Below, piece by piece: positions 18,987 to 26,984 of a stretch of DNA of 64,000 bases; the first letter of the stretch is position 1; every line of letters begins with the position of its first letter. The notes beneath the pieces are model-generated. The model made no database searches. It had not been told where the DNA came from and saw only the letters and a list, made by a program, of their open reading frames with translations. The DNA comes from Thalassomonas sp. M1454. GTDB lineage: Bacteria > Pseudomonadota > Gammaproteobacteria > Enterobacterales > Alteromonadaceae. A program made the translations under genes and the position numbers. The stretch lies in NCBI RefSeq assembly GCF_007097525.1, contig NZ_VKDD01000004.1:1-64000 (forward strand). Reading direction: 5' to 3'.

Positions 18987-19079
18987 TTACTTTAACGAAG
19001 ACATGCACTGGGCAACTGCTGCAATATCATCATTTGTTAATTTAGATGCGCTTGTATTTGGGGTCATCATAGAATTCAT
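18987..19079 (-). pseudogene. Duplicated 3' tail of the c-type cytochrome gene
   Basis: Reading on the minus strand, 31 codons (MNSMMTPNTSASKLTNDDIA... to stop) repeat the last ~28 codons of the neighbouring cytochrome gene (MNSMMTTIASKLTDDDIA...). Two residues are inserted and Glu-Tyr is changed to Gln-Cys near the end. It lacks haem motifs and a start region, so it is a remnant. The copy also carries its own terminator, so the duplicated unit was gene end plus terminator. It probably arose when the cytochrome gene was duplicated or fused. Confidence 0.85.
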
Positions 19080-19127
19080 TCAATTTCGGGAATTAACTTG
19101 GATTAGCCAATATTTATTTTAAGCAAA

Positions 19128-19154
19128 AAAAAGCAGCGATTTACGCTGCTTTTT
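19128..19154 (-). terminator. Rho-independent terminator of the tetrahaem cytochrome gene
   Basis: 7-bp stem AGCAGCG / CGCTGCT with ATTTA loop, flanked by A-run and T-run. It is ~20 nt after the cytochrome stop on the minus strand. Confidence 0.88.
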
Positions 19155-19173
19155 AGTTATCGTTTTATAATCG

Positions 19174-20427
19174 TTACTTTAACGAAGACATGTACTCAGC
19201 AACTGCTGCAATATCATCATCTGTTAATTTAGATGCAATAGTAGTCATCATTGAGTTCATATCGTTATGGCGAGAGCCGTCACGGAACTTGTTAAGCTGA
19301 GTTTTTAAGTAATCAAGATTTTGGCTTGATACTGTAGGGAAACCAGCTAATGCAGCACCTTTACCGTCAACACCATGACATGCGATACAAGCTGTAATGC
19401 CACGGTTTGCATCACCACCATTGTATAACTTCTCGCCTGTTGCATTTGTTGCAACATTGGTTGGTGTAGTTTTTTGGCTAGCAAAGAAAGCTGCTAAGTC
19501 TTGAATATCTTCTGTTGAAAGAGTAGCAACCATGCCACCCATTACTGGGTCGTTACGACCTTCATCAGCGTTAACTGTAGCTGCTTTAAAGTCAGCAATT
19601 TGTTTTGCTAAGTATTGCTCATGTTGGCCAGCAAGTTTTGGGTAAACAGCAATTAAGCTATTACCGTCAGCACCATGACAAGATGCACAAACCATTGCTT
19701 TTGCTTTACCTGCTTCAACGTCACCAACGAAAGTTAACTTAGCTGCAGACTTTTTAGGTGCTGGCGTAGAGGCTACAGCAGCAGGATCTTTAAAGTAAGC
19801 TCCTAAATCTAAAACGTCTTGCTCACTTAAGTGCTTAGCAATAGTGTTCATTGAAGGGTCGATACGTGAACCATCAATAAAAGCATGTAATTGCTTTTCA
19901 ATGTATTCAGGGTGTTGCTTAGAAAGATTAGGGTTAATTAATACTTCACTATCGCCCTTATCACCATGACAAGCTACACAAGCTGTAATACCACGAGCAA
20001 CATCGCCATTATTATATAAGTCCTTACCGGCAGCAGCATTAGCTACTACTGAAGGTGCTGCGGCAACAGGAGCTGCACTTGGTGCACTCGCTGATGTTGC
20101 TGAACCTGCTGGAGCTTCGCCGCTAAGAGAAAAGCTTGCGAAGTAAGCTGCAATATCAGCCATATCTTGATCAGATAAAGCCGCAACCATAGGAGCCATT
20201 AGAGGGTCTACACGAGAACCCTCTTTAAAAGCTTTAAGCTGTTTAGCTATATAATCAGCATGTTGGCCTGCTAAGTTAGGATAGTTATCAGCAATACCTA
20301 TACCATTTGCACCATGACAACTTGCACATGCCGCTGCTTTTGCTTTTCCTGCAGTAGCGTCACCTGCAGCAAAAGCGTTACTAATAAAGCCACAGCTTAA
20401 TATTGCTAAAAGTATAATTTTTTTCAT
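19174..20427 (-). CDS. Tetrahaem c-type cytochrome, fused double cytochrome c4
   Basis: 417 aa, exported by a signal peptide ending at AFA (residue ~20). Four CxxCH haem sites (CASCH from Cys34, then CVACH, CASCH, CIACH) lie in four ~85-residue class I domains. Each has a downstream Met that can be the distal ligand (PMVAALS, NTIAKHLS, GGMVATLS, MTTIASKLT). Domains 1-2 and 3-4 each look like one dihaem cytochrome c4 (~200 aa), so this is a tandem duplication in one chain with Ala/Pro/Ser-rich linkers. Cytochrome c4 carries electrons to terminal oxidases in the periplasm, and its gene commonly lies beside engB, as here. A copy of the 3' end lies just downstream. Confidence 0.9.
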   Translation of the reverse strand: MKKIILLAILSCGFISNAFAAGDATAGKAKAAACASCHGANGIGIADNYPNLAGQHADYIAKQLKAFKEGSRVDPLMAPMVAALSDQDMADIAAYFASFSLSGEAPAGSATSASAPSAAPVAAAPSVVANAAAGKDLYNNGDVARGITACVACHGDKGDSEVLINPNLSKQHPEYIEKQLHAFIDGSRIDPSMNTIAKHLSEQDVLDLGAYFKDPAAVASTPAPKKSAAKLTFVGDVEAGKAKAMVCASCHGADGNSLIAVYPKLAGQHEQYLAKQIADFKAATVNADEGRNDPVMGGMVATLSTEDIQDLAAFFASQKTTPTNVATNATGEKLYNGGDANRGITACIACHGVDGKGAALAGFPTVSSQNLDYLKTQLNKFRDGSRHNDMNSMMTTIASKLTDDDIAAVAEYMSSLK

Positions 20428-20616
20428 TGAATTTCTGCCTGTTAATGCTCGGAAATATCGTTCTGTATTTCTTTTTATAGCGTTTGGAATAAAATCTTAC
20501 ACTATTTTACACAATTCCCGCGCTAGTGTAATGGTTATTGCTTAAAAAAATTACATAAAAACACTGCGTCTAATTGTTAAAAACAGGATATAATTGAATC
20601 AGTTAATATTTAAACC

Positions 20617-21291
20617 ATGGTGGAACCAGTTTTGACAGCTCCTGTAGTTAATTTACACATAGCAAAATTTACCCTTAGTGCCCCTGATATTCGTAGGCTG
20701 CCAGCCGATAGCGGTATAGAAGTTGCCTTTGCAGGACGTTCAAATGCAGGTAAGTCGAGCGCACTAAATACGCTGACTAATCAAAAAGGTTTGGCTCGTA
20801 CAAGTAAAACACCTGGTCGTACTCAACTGATTAATGTATTTGATATTAATGATGACCGACGCTTAATTGATTTACCTGGTTATGGTTTTGCTAAAGTTCC
20901 TTTAGAAATGAAGAAGAAGTGGCAAAAAGCGTTAGCTGAATACCTTGAGCGAAGAATGAGCTTAAAGGGATTGGTTATTCTTATGGATATTCGCCATCCT
21001 CTAAAAGATCTAGATGTTGATTTAATAAACTGGGCCAATGATTGTGGTCTTGCTACGCTAGTTTTATTAACCAAAGCTGACAAGCTTAAACCTGGTAAAC
21101 GTAATAGTGAAGTATTACAGGTGCGTAAAAAATGTAAAACCATGCACAATAATATTCAGGTGCAAGCGTTTTCTTCATTAACTAGAGTTGGTGTTGAAGT
21201 TACTACCAATATATTAAGCGAGTGGTTTAATACCATTGAAAAGCAAGAGCTGGTTGAACAAGATTATGAAGTGGAAAGTAGCGAAGATTAG
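20617..21291 (+). CDS. engB: Ribosome biogenesis GTPase EngB (YihA/YsxC)
   Basis: 224 aa. GTPase needed for 50S subunit assembly. The G1 loop GRSNAGKS (residues 40-47), G3 DLPGYG, G4 TKAD and G5-like FSSL are all present, with the TPGRTQ switch. Closely similar to E. coli YihA. The annotated ATG at 20617 has no clear ribosome site. A TTG at 20632 with GGTGGA 7 nt upstream would give a 219-aa protein nearer E. coli's length, so the true start may be there. It is divergent from the cytochrome gene. Confidence 0.95.
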   Translation: MVEPVLTAPVVNLHIAKFTLSAPDIRRLPADSGIEVAFAGRSNAGKSSALNTLTNQKGLARTSKTPGRTQLINVFDINDDRRLIDLPGYGFAKVPLEMKKKWQKALAEYLERRMSLKGLVILMDIRHPLKDLDVDLINWANDCGLATLVLLTKADKLKPGKRNSEVLQVRKKCKTMHNNIQVQAFSSLTRVGVEVTTNILSEWFNTIEKQELVEQDYEVESSED

Positions 21292-21318
21292 TTACTAACT
21301 GAAATTTTGCAAGAATTA

Positions 21319-21350
21319 AGAGTCTCTATTAAATAGCGGCTCTTTTTTTT
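21319..21350 (+). terminator. Rho-independent terminator of engB
   Basis: Stem AGAGTC / GGCTCT (one G-T pair), followed by a T-run to 21350, 27 nt after the engB stop. Confidence 0.8.
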
Positions 21351-21389
21351 GTGCTGAATTTATAGATTTGTAATTGGGATAATTTAAAT

Positions 21390-21481
21390 AAAAAAAACCG
21401 ACTTCACAATGCAAAGTCGGTAAGAAGCTTATGGGGAAGCTAGAAAATAAAATTTTTACAACAAGAGTTCTGTTAGGAACG
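21390..21481 (-). ncRNA. Twin small RNA, copy A (spf position)
   Basis: A ~92-nt RNA inferred on the minus strand between polA and engB, where Spot 42 (spf) sits in enterobacteria and vibrios. It has a promoter at 21488-21516, then a 5' hairpin (GTTC ... GAAC). A second hairpin AGCTT-CCCCAT-AAGCT exposes a C-rich loop. A terminator ACCGACTT / AAGTCGGT with an 8-T tail ends it. Terminator, C-rich hairpin and promoter are nearly identical in copy B, while the linker varies, which suggests functional conservation. I do not see the conserved Spot 42 5' sequence, so this may be an analogue or a strongly diverged homologue. The U-tail and C-rich loop fit an Hfq-dependent sRNA pairing with Shine-Dalgarno regions (inference). 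Confidence 0.75.
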
Positions 21482-21487
21482 AAAATA

Positions 21488-21516
21488 ATAATAGAGTGTT
21501 AACTCTATGTTGTAAA
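21488..21516 (-). promoter_or_regulatory. Promoter of small RNA copy A with palindrome in the spacer
   Basis: On the minus strand: -35 TTTACA (21511-21516), 17-nt spacer, -10 TATTAT (21488-21493). The spacer and edges hold the palindrome ATAGAGT-TAAC-ACTCTAT, placed where a repressor would block polymerase. The same arrangement occurs 210 bp away before copy B. Confidence 0.7.
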
Positions 21517-21598
21517 GCTTTTACTCTAATTTTTTTAAGAAAGTGAAATATTTATTTAAATGGGATTAGTTTATTTTTGTTTTGAGTAAATTGCAGAC

Positions 21599-21691
21599 AA
21601 AAAAAACCGACTTCACAATGCAAAGTCGGTAAGAAGCTTATGGGGAAGCTAGAAAACAAAAGTTATTACAACAAGAGTTCCGTAAGGAACG
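21599..21691 (-). ncRNA. Twin small RNA, copy B (spf position)
   Basis: A ~93-nt RNA on the minus strand, 210 bp upstream of copy A in transcription order and immediately downstream of polA. The 5' hairpin is perfect: GTTCC-TTAC-GGAAC. It has the same C-rich hairpin AGCTT-CCCCAT-AAGCT and the same terminator ACCGACTT / AAGTCGGT with a T-run at 21599-21606. Its promoter at 21698-21726 repeats that of copy A. Each copy has promoter and terminator, so they are separate transcription units created by tandem duplication. The family is not recognised. Confidence 0.75.
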
Positions 21692-21697
21692 AGTGTT

Positions 21698-21726
21698 ATA
21701 ATAGAGTGTTAACTCTATGTTGTAAA
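21698..21726 (-). promoter_or_regulatory. Promoter of small RNA copy B with palindrome in the spacer
   Basis: On the minus strand: -35 TTTACA (21721-21726), 17-nt spacer, -10 TATTAT (21698-21703). It contains the ATAGAGT-TAAC-ACTCTAT palindrome. A related sequence (TAGAGTAAACACTTTA) overlaps the -35 from upstream, giving a possible double operator. Confidence 0.7.
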
Positions 21727-21769
21727 GTGTTTACTCTAACTTTTATTACATTTTTTTACAAAAAGTGAA

Positions 21770-21798
21770 AAAAAAACAGGTTTTAAACCTGTTTTTTT
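21770..21798 (-). terminator. Terminator of polA (bidirectional in form)
   Basis: 7-bp stem CAGGTTT / AAACCTG around a single T, flanked by A-run and T-run, giving a longer A-T extended hairpin. It is ~36 nt after the polA stop on the minus strand. Confidence 0.85.
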
Positions 21799-21833
21799 CG
21801 TTTTAGTAGTTGTTTTTGTAATAAAACTACAAA

Positions 21834-24590
21834 TTAGTGCGCCTGCTGCCAGTTACTACCAGTACCGGCTTCAGAAATTAATGGCACATCTAATTGCACT
21901 GCATTGTCCATAATTTGTACTAATTTTTGTGTTGTTTCAGAAAGAATGGCCTCTGGTACCTCAAAAATAAGCTCATCGTGTACTTGCATGGTCATTTTTA
22001 TACGAGGATCATTGTTTTCTGTTAACCATTTATCTACAGCTATCATTGCCTTTTTAATAATGTCGGCAGCCGTTCCTTGCATTGGTGCGTTGATTGCTGC
22101 ACGCTCAGCTGCTTTTCTACGAGCACCGTTCTTAGATTTTATTTCAGGTAAGAATAGGCGACGGCCAAAAATAGTTTCTACATAACCTTGCTCACTCGCA
22201 AGCTGGCGCGTATCTTCCATATATTCTAAAACGCCAGGGTAGCGCTCAAAATATGCATTCATATAATCTTGGGCTTTACCTCGGGCAATATTTAGCTGTT
22301 TGGCTAAACCAAATGCCGACATGCCATAAATTAAGCCGAAATTAATGGCTTTAGCGCTACGACGGTGATCGCTGGTTACTTCATCTAATGGCAAGTTAAA
22401 TATTTCAGCAGCTGTGGCTTGGTGAATATCTCGACCTTGCGAGAATGCAGTAAGTAATCCCTTATCCTTTGATAAATGCGCCATAATACGTAATTCAATT
22501 TGAGAATAATCGATCGCTAATATTTTATAACCTTGTGGCGCAATAAAAGCTTGGCGAATTTTTTTACCTTCTTCACTACGAATTGGAATATTTTGTAAAT
22601 TTGGATCAGATGAAGACAAACGTCCCGTTGCCGTTACCGCTTGATGATAAGAAGTATGTACGCGACCCGAATTGCTATCAATCATAAGTGGCAGCTTGTC
22701 AGTATAAGTAGACTTAAGTTTGCTTAAGCCGCGATGCTCAATAATTAATTTAGGTAATGGGTAATCAAGAGCCAGTTCTTGTAGTACTTCCTCTGCTGTA
22801 GAAGGTGCTCCCTTTGGTGTTTTCTTAATAACAGGAATGCCTTGCTCTTCAAACAAAATTACTTGTAGTTGCTTTGGCGAACTCAGGTTAAACGTTTTGC
22901 CTGCTAGGTTATGAGCTTGTTGCTCTAACTCATCTAGGCGACTACCAATTTGCTGGCTTTGCTCTATTAGTAAATCAGGATCTATTAATACACCACCTTG
23001 TTCCATTTTAGCCAGTACATTTAATAGTGGTAATTCTACATCGCTAAAAATCGATTTTTGATCAGTATATTTTTCTAATTTTGGCCAAATAGCTTGGTGT
23101 AATCGTAATGTAATATCTGCGTCTTCGGCTGCGTAATGACCCGCTTTTTCAATGTCGATTTGGTTAAACGTTAGTTGTTTAGCGCCTTTACCGGCAATAT
23201 CTTCAAAATGCACTGTGTTATAGCCTAAATACTTCTGGGCTAATGCGTCCATATTATGGCGAGTTGAGACACTATTTAAACAGTAAGATTCAAGCATGGT
23301 ATCAAAGGCAATGCCTTGTAGGTTTATGTCATAACGACTTAGTACATTGGCATCGTATTTTAAGTTTTGACCAATTTTTCCAATGGTTTTACTCTCAAGC
23401 AGAGGCTTTAATTGAGCTAATACCCAGTCTAAATCTAACTGCTCCGGCGCATCGATATAATCATGAGCTAATGGTACATAGGCGGCTTTACCTGCTTCTA
23501 TAGCAAACGAAACACCCACTAAATTAGCTTGCATGTAATTTACGCTAGTTGTTTCAGTATCAAATGCAAAGCTAGAGCTGTTTTGTAATTTAGTTAACCA
23601 CTCATTGAATTGTGCTTTAGTAAGGACGATGTCATATTCTGCCGTAATGTCTTGCGCAACTACTTCATCATCACTCTCTTGACTAGCCGTTTGTGCTGCC
23701 GCTTTGTTATTGCTCTTTGTTGCAGGGCTTTTGCCATCAAGTTCAGCTAATAAACGTTTTAGTTCAAACTGAGTGTACATTTCGCGTAATGTATCAGTAT
23801 CTGGCTCTGTTGCTTCTAATTCATTAATTGGCTTTTCTAGCTCTACGTCTAATTTAATTGTGGCGAGTTCATAAGAAAGTGGTAGTTGCTCTAATGCACT
23901 TCTTAAGTTCTCACCAATTTTGCCTTTTACTTTGTCAGCGTTGGCAATGACATTGTCTAAAGTTTCGTGCTCTGTTAACCATTTTACTGCTGTTTTAGGG
24001 CCACACTTTTCAACTCCTGGGATGTTATCTACTTTGTCACCCATTAACGCAAGATAATCAATAATTTGATCTGGACGTACACCAAACTTTTCAATAACAC
24101 CACCAACATCCATAGCCACATTGGTCATAGTATTAATTAAGGTTACATGCTCGGTTACTAACTGTGCCATATCTTTATCGCCAGTAGATATAACCGTTTC
24201 TAGTCCTTGCTTACTGGCTTGATCTGCAAGTGTGCCAATAACATCATCGGCTTCAACACCTTCAATTACTAGCATAGGTAAGCCCATAGCGTTGATTATT
24301 TTGTGTAAAGGCTCAATTTGGCAGCGTAAATCATCTGGCATTGGCGGGCGATTAGCTTTGTATTCAGGAAATAAATCATTGCGGAAGGTTTTACCTTTGG
24401 CATCAAATACCACCACAATTTTTCCGGTTGGGTAGTCTTTTTGTAGACTTTTAATCATGTTTAGCACACCAGTTATAGCACCAGTAGGGTGGCCATCTTT
24501 GGTACTAAGCGCCTGTAAATAAGGCACATAATAAGCTCTAAAAAGATACGAAGAACCGTCAACAAGAATGTAAGGAGATGTTTGAGTCAT
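21834..24590 (-). CDS. polA: DNA polymerase I
   Basis: 918 aa, close to E. coli Pol I (928 aa). Residues ~1-290 are the 5'-3' flap exonuclease (VDGSSYLFRAYY, VEADDVIGTLA, GDKVDNIPGV). Residues ~315-510 are the 3'-5' proofreading domain, apparently active (FDTETT, then YAAEDADITLRLH). Residues ~540-918 are the family A polymerase (DYSQIELRIMAH motif A, RRSAKAINFGLIYG motif B, VHDELIFE motif C). It functions in Okazaki fragment processing and repair. Transcribed on the minus strand, followed by the twin small RNAs and convergent engB. Confidence 0.98.
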   Translation of the reverse strand: MTQTSPYILVDGSSYLFRAYYVPYLQALSTKDGHPTGAITGVLNMIKSLQKDYPTGKIVVVFDAKGKTFRNDLFPEYKANRPPMPDDLRCQIEPLHKIINAMGLPMLVIEGVEADDVIGTLADQASKQGLETVISTGDKDMAQLVTEHVTLINTMTNVAMDVGGVIEKFGVRPDQIIDYLALMGDKVDNIPGVEKCGPKTAVKWLTEHETLDNVIANADKVKGKIGENLRSALEQLPLSYELATIKLDVELEKPINELEATEPDTDTLREMYTQFELKRLLAELDGKSPATKSNNKAAAQTASQESDDEVVAQDITAEYDIVLTKAQFNEWLTKLQNSSSFAFDTETTSVNYMQANLVGVSFAIEAGKAAYVPLAHDYIDAPEQLDLDWVLAQLKPLLESKTIGKIGQNLKYDANVLSRYDINLQGIAFDTMLESYCLNSVSTRHNMDALAQKYLGYNTVHFEDIAGKGAKQLTFNQIDIEKAGHYAAEDADITLRLHQAIWPKLEKYTDQKSIFSDVELPLLNVLAKMEQGGVLIDPDLLIEQSQQIGSRLDELEQQAHNLAGKTFNLSSPKQLQVILFEEQGIPVIKKTPKGAPSTAEEVLQELALDYPLPKLIIEHRGLSKLKSTYTDKLPLMIDSNSGRVHTSYHQAVTATGRLSSSDPNLQNIPIRSEEGKKIRQAFIAPQGYKILAIDYSQIELRIMAHLSKDKGLLTAFSQGRDIHQATAAEIFNLPLDEVTSDHRRSAKAINFGLIYGMSAFGLAKQLNIARGKAQDYMNAYFERYPGVLEYMEDTRQLASEQGYVETIFGRRLFLPEIKSKNGARRKAAERAAINAPMQGTAADIIKKAMIAVDKWLTENNDPRIKMTMQVHDELIFEVPEAILSETTQKLVQIMDNAVQLDVPLISEAGTGSNWQQAH

Positions 24591-25136
24591 AGAATTTGAT
24601 TTATTGGCTGAAAATTACTGCCAATAGAATGCCATAGATAGCAAATGCTGACTATAAAAATACTTTCAAAATAAAAGTTAGCTTGTGGATAAGTCTGTTA
24701 ATGGAATTGATAAACCCACCTATCATAAAGAAAAAATGATAAGTGTAAGCAGCCTGTAAGGCTTTGTTAGTATAGTTTTAGGAAGATACAAATGACCGTT
24801 TCTATTTATTATTATTGGTAAAATAGATGTGGATAATTATTCCGTAAATGCTAATTGATGCACAATTCTTTTTGATCGTTTTTTCAACAGCGCAATGATA
24901 TTAGCAGAATGATTTTAGAAAAAATATCATTATTTAACATTTTTTTAATAAATTAAATCGATTGCTATTTGTTCTTTTAAATGGTTTTGTTAATTAGCCT
25001 TTTGTAGCAAGGCTTACAGTCAATATTTCTAATATAGTAGTTAATAAATCCTATACTGAATCAATTCACATTCTATTTACATAGCTTATTCTGTTAACCT
25101 AGTTAAATTATCTAAGACAATAACAAGAATGTGCAA
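24591..25136. other. Gene-free AT-rich divergent region between polA and symporter genes
   Basis: 546 bp with no convincing reading frame, RNA gene or repeat. It must hold the promoters of polA (minus) and the AGCS symporter (plus). A short inverted repeat TATCAT ... ATGATA near 24721-24741 is the only structure I noticed, and I cannot assign it. Confidence 0.5.
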
Positions 25137-26633
25137 ATGAAATGGACTATGAGCTTTGCCTTTATATTAAATATTTTAAGCTTTAATGCGTATGCAACAA
25201 GTATTGATCAGCAAATTAATGCTTGGCTCGCTCCCGTGGGCGAATTATTTACCAGTATTATCTTTTATTCATTCAATGTTTTTTCGGTAGATATCCCTAT
25301 AATAGTGGTGTGGCTTATTTTAGCAGCACTTGCATTCACAGCTTACTTTGGTTTTATCAACATCAAAGGCTTCAAACATTCTTGTAAAGTCATAAAGGGT
25401 GATTATTCCAATCCAAGCGATCCCGGAGAAGTCAGTCATTTTCAAGCTTTAACAACAGCATTATCGGGTACTGTAGGCTTAGGTAATATTGCCGGAGTTG
25501 CTATCGCGGTTTCTATTGGTGGTCCAGGGGCAACATTCTGGATGATGGTTGCTGGTTTTATGGGGATGTCTACTAAATTTTTAGAATGTACCCTTGGGGT
25601 AAAATACCGCCATATCACTAAGCAAGGTAAAGTGCTTGGTGGACCTATGTATTATTTAAAAGATGGTTTAGCTGAACTCGGTCATCAAAAACTTGGCAAA
25701 ATACTGGCCGTTTTTTTTGCTATTTGTTGTGTTGTAGCCTCTTTATGCGGCAGTAATATGCTGCAATCTAATCAAGCTTATCAACAGTTTGTAATTGCTA
25801 TGGGCGGCAGTTCCAGCTTTTGGGCTGATAAAGGCTGGTTATTTGGTTCTATTTTAGCTGTTGTTATTGCAGTGGTAATTATCGGTGGAATTAAATCAAT
25901 TGCTAAAGTCACTGCCAAAGTTGTACCACTAATGGCTGGCATATACCTACTTGCTGCATTGTTTGTATTAGCCGTAAATTATGATGCAATTATTCCTGCT
26001 TTTGCCTTAATTATAAAAGGAGCTTTTTTTGCCGAAGGTGTTGTTGGGGGAATGATTGGCGTAATGATCCAAGGCTTTAAACGCTCTACCTTTTCTAGTG
26101 AGGCTGGCGTTGGTGCGGCATCAATTGCTCATGCAACGGCATCCACTAAAGAACCAATACGAGAAGGCTATGTCGCCTTGCTAGAACCATTTATTGATAC
26201 AGTGGTAATTTGTACCATAACAGCGTTAGTCATTGTTATAACTGGCGCTTATCAAGGTGTTGAAGGTATTGATGGTGTCGCGTTAACATCAAAAGCATTT
26301 GCTAGTGTTATTTGGTGGTTTCCGTACCTTTTGAGTATTGCTGTACTGCTTTTTGCTATTTCAACTATGATCTCTTGGGCCTATTATGGTTCTATCGCTT
26401 GGAGCTTTTTAGTGGGTAATAGTAAAAGTTTAGATTTGGCTTATAAATTTGTATTTTGTATGTTCACAATTCTTGGTGCTTCTACTAGCTTAGATGCTGT
26501 GATAGCTATTTCAGATTCGATGTTCTTTTCAATGGCTATAGCCAATATCGTCGGTTTATATATGTTAGCGCCATTAGTGAAACAAGATTTACATACATAC
26601 CAAGAAAAATATCTAACTAAAGTAAGTACTTAA
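25137..26633 (+). CDS. Sodium:alanine/glycine symporter (AGCS family)
   Basis: 498 aa, about ten to eleven membrane helices. The family signature is clear: HFQALTTALSGTVGLGNIAGVA, GGPGATFWM and FKRSTFSSEAGVG. These transporters import alanine or glycine with Na+, suitable for a marine cell. A signal-like first helix (residues ~1-20, ending NAYA) precedes the core, as in several marine relatives. Start at ATG 25137 preferred: a GTG at 25131 lies too near the AAGA ribosome site. Stand-alone gene. The last residues run into a gene-free repeat region. Confidence 0.92.
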   Translation: MKWTMSFAFILNILSFNAYATSIDQQINAWLAPVGELFTSIIFYSFNVFSVDIPIIVVWLILAALAFTAYFGFINIKGFKHSCKVIKGDYSNPSDPGEVSHFQALTTALSGTVGLGNIAGVAIAVSIGGPGATFWMMVAGFMGMSTKFLECTLGVKYRHITKQGKVLGGPMYYLKDGLAELGHQKLGKILAVFFAICCVVASLCGSNMLQSNQAYQQFVIAMGGSSSFWADKGWLFGSILAVVIAVVIIGGIKSIAKVTAKVVPLMAGIYLLAALFVLAVNYDAIIPAFALIIKGAFFAEGVVGGMIGVMIQGFKRSTFSSEAGVGAASIAHATASTKEPIREGYVALLEPFIDTVVICTITALVIVITGAYQGVEGIDGVALTSKAFASVIWWFPYLLSIAVLLFAISTMISWAYYGSIAWSFLVGNSKSLDLAYKFVFCMFTILGASTSLDAVIAISDSMFFSMAIANIVGLYMLAPLVKQDLHTYQEKYLTKVST

Positions 26634-26702
26634 AATAGGAAAGTAACGCAAGGAATAGCAGCTATACAATAATAGAAAAAGAACACCGTAAGATAATATA
26701 TG

Positions 26703-26905
26703 CACTATACGCTGAAGGAGGTCCCGTATCTCGCTTAAACTCGTACAGGATGACGGCGTTTTTTCTAAATGTAGTTGGGTATCAGACAATATAGTTAATT
26801 TACACCACGTCATCCTTGAGGACTTGTGCATGTATGCACATAGGTAGAATAACGCAGGAGCAGTTGTCGAGCACTAGCGATATCAGGGACCTCCTCCAGT
26901 GACGC
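26703..26905. repeat. MITE-like non-coding element with terminal inverted repeats
   Basis: Ends are imperfect inverted repeats of ~20 bp with a perfect 9-bp core GGAGGTCCC (26717-26725) / GGGACCTCC (26886-26894). They enclose ~160 bp without a gene. It contains smaller palindromes (TGCATGTATGCA near 26828) and the phrase TAACGCAGGAGCAGTT (26850-26865). That phrase recurs with two changes, in inverse orientation, at 51412-51427, so this is probably one member of a dispersed repeat family. No target-site duplication could be established. Confidence 0.55.
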
Positions 26906-26935
26906 TGTGGATTTGTTATGTAGAATAACAAATAT

Positions 26936-26960
26936 AAAAAAGCCCAGATAAACTGGGCTC
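26936..26960 (-). terminator. Rho-independent terminator of gor
   Basis: 7-bp stem AGCCCAG / CTGGGCT, 5-nt loop. On the minus strand it is followed by a T-run, ~25 nt after the gor stop. Confidence 0.88.
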
Positions 26961-26984
26961 TTAACATGCTGTAATAACTAGTGC

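Noticed and set aside
21390-21691. Calling the twin RNAs Spot 42 (spf) outright
   Set aside because: Position fits, but the conserved Spot 42 5' sequence is not visible, so the name is not justified without a covariance search.
21390-21750. Repeated blocks between engB and polA as a CRISPR array or IS remnant
   Set aside because: Only two long units, each with promoter and terminator; no short repeats or spacers, no transposase.
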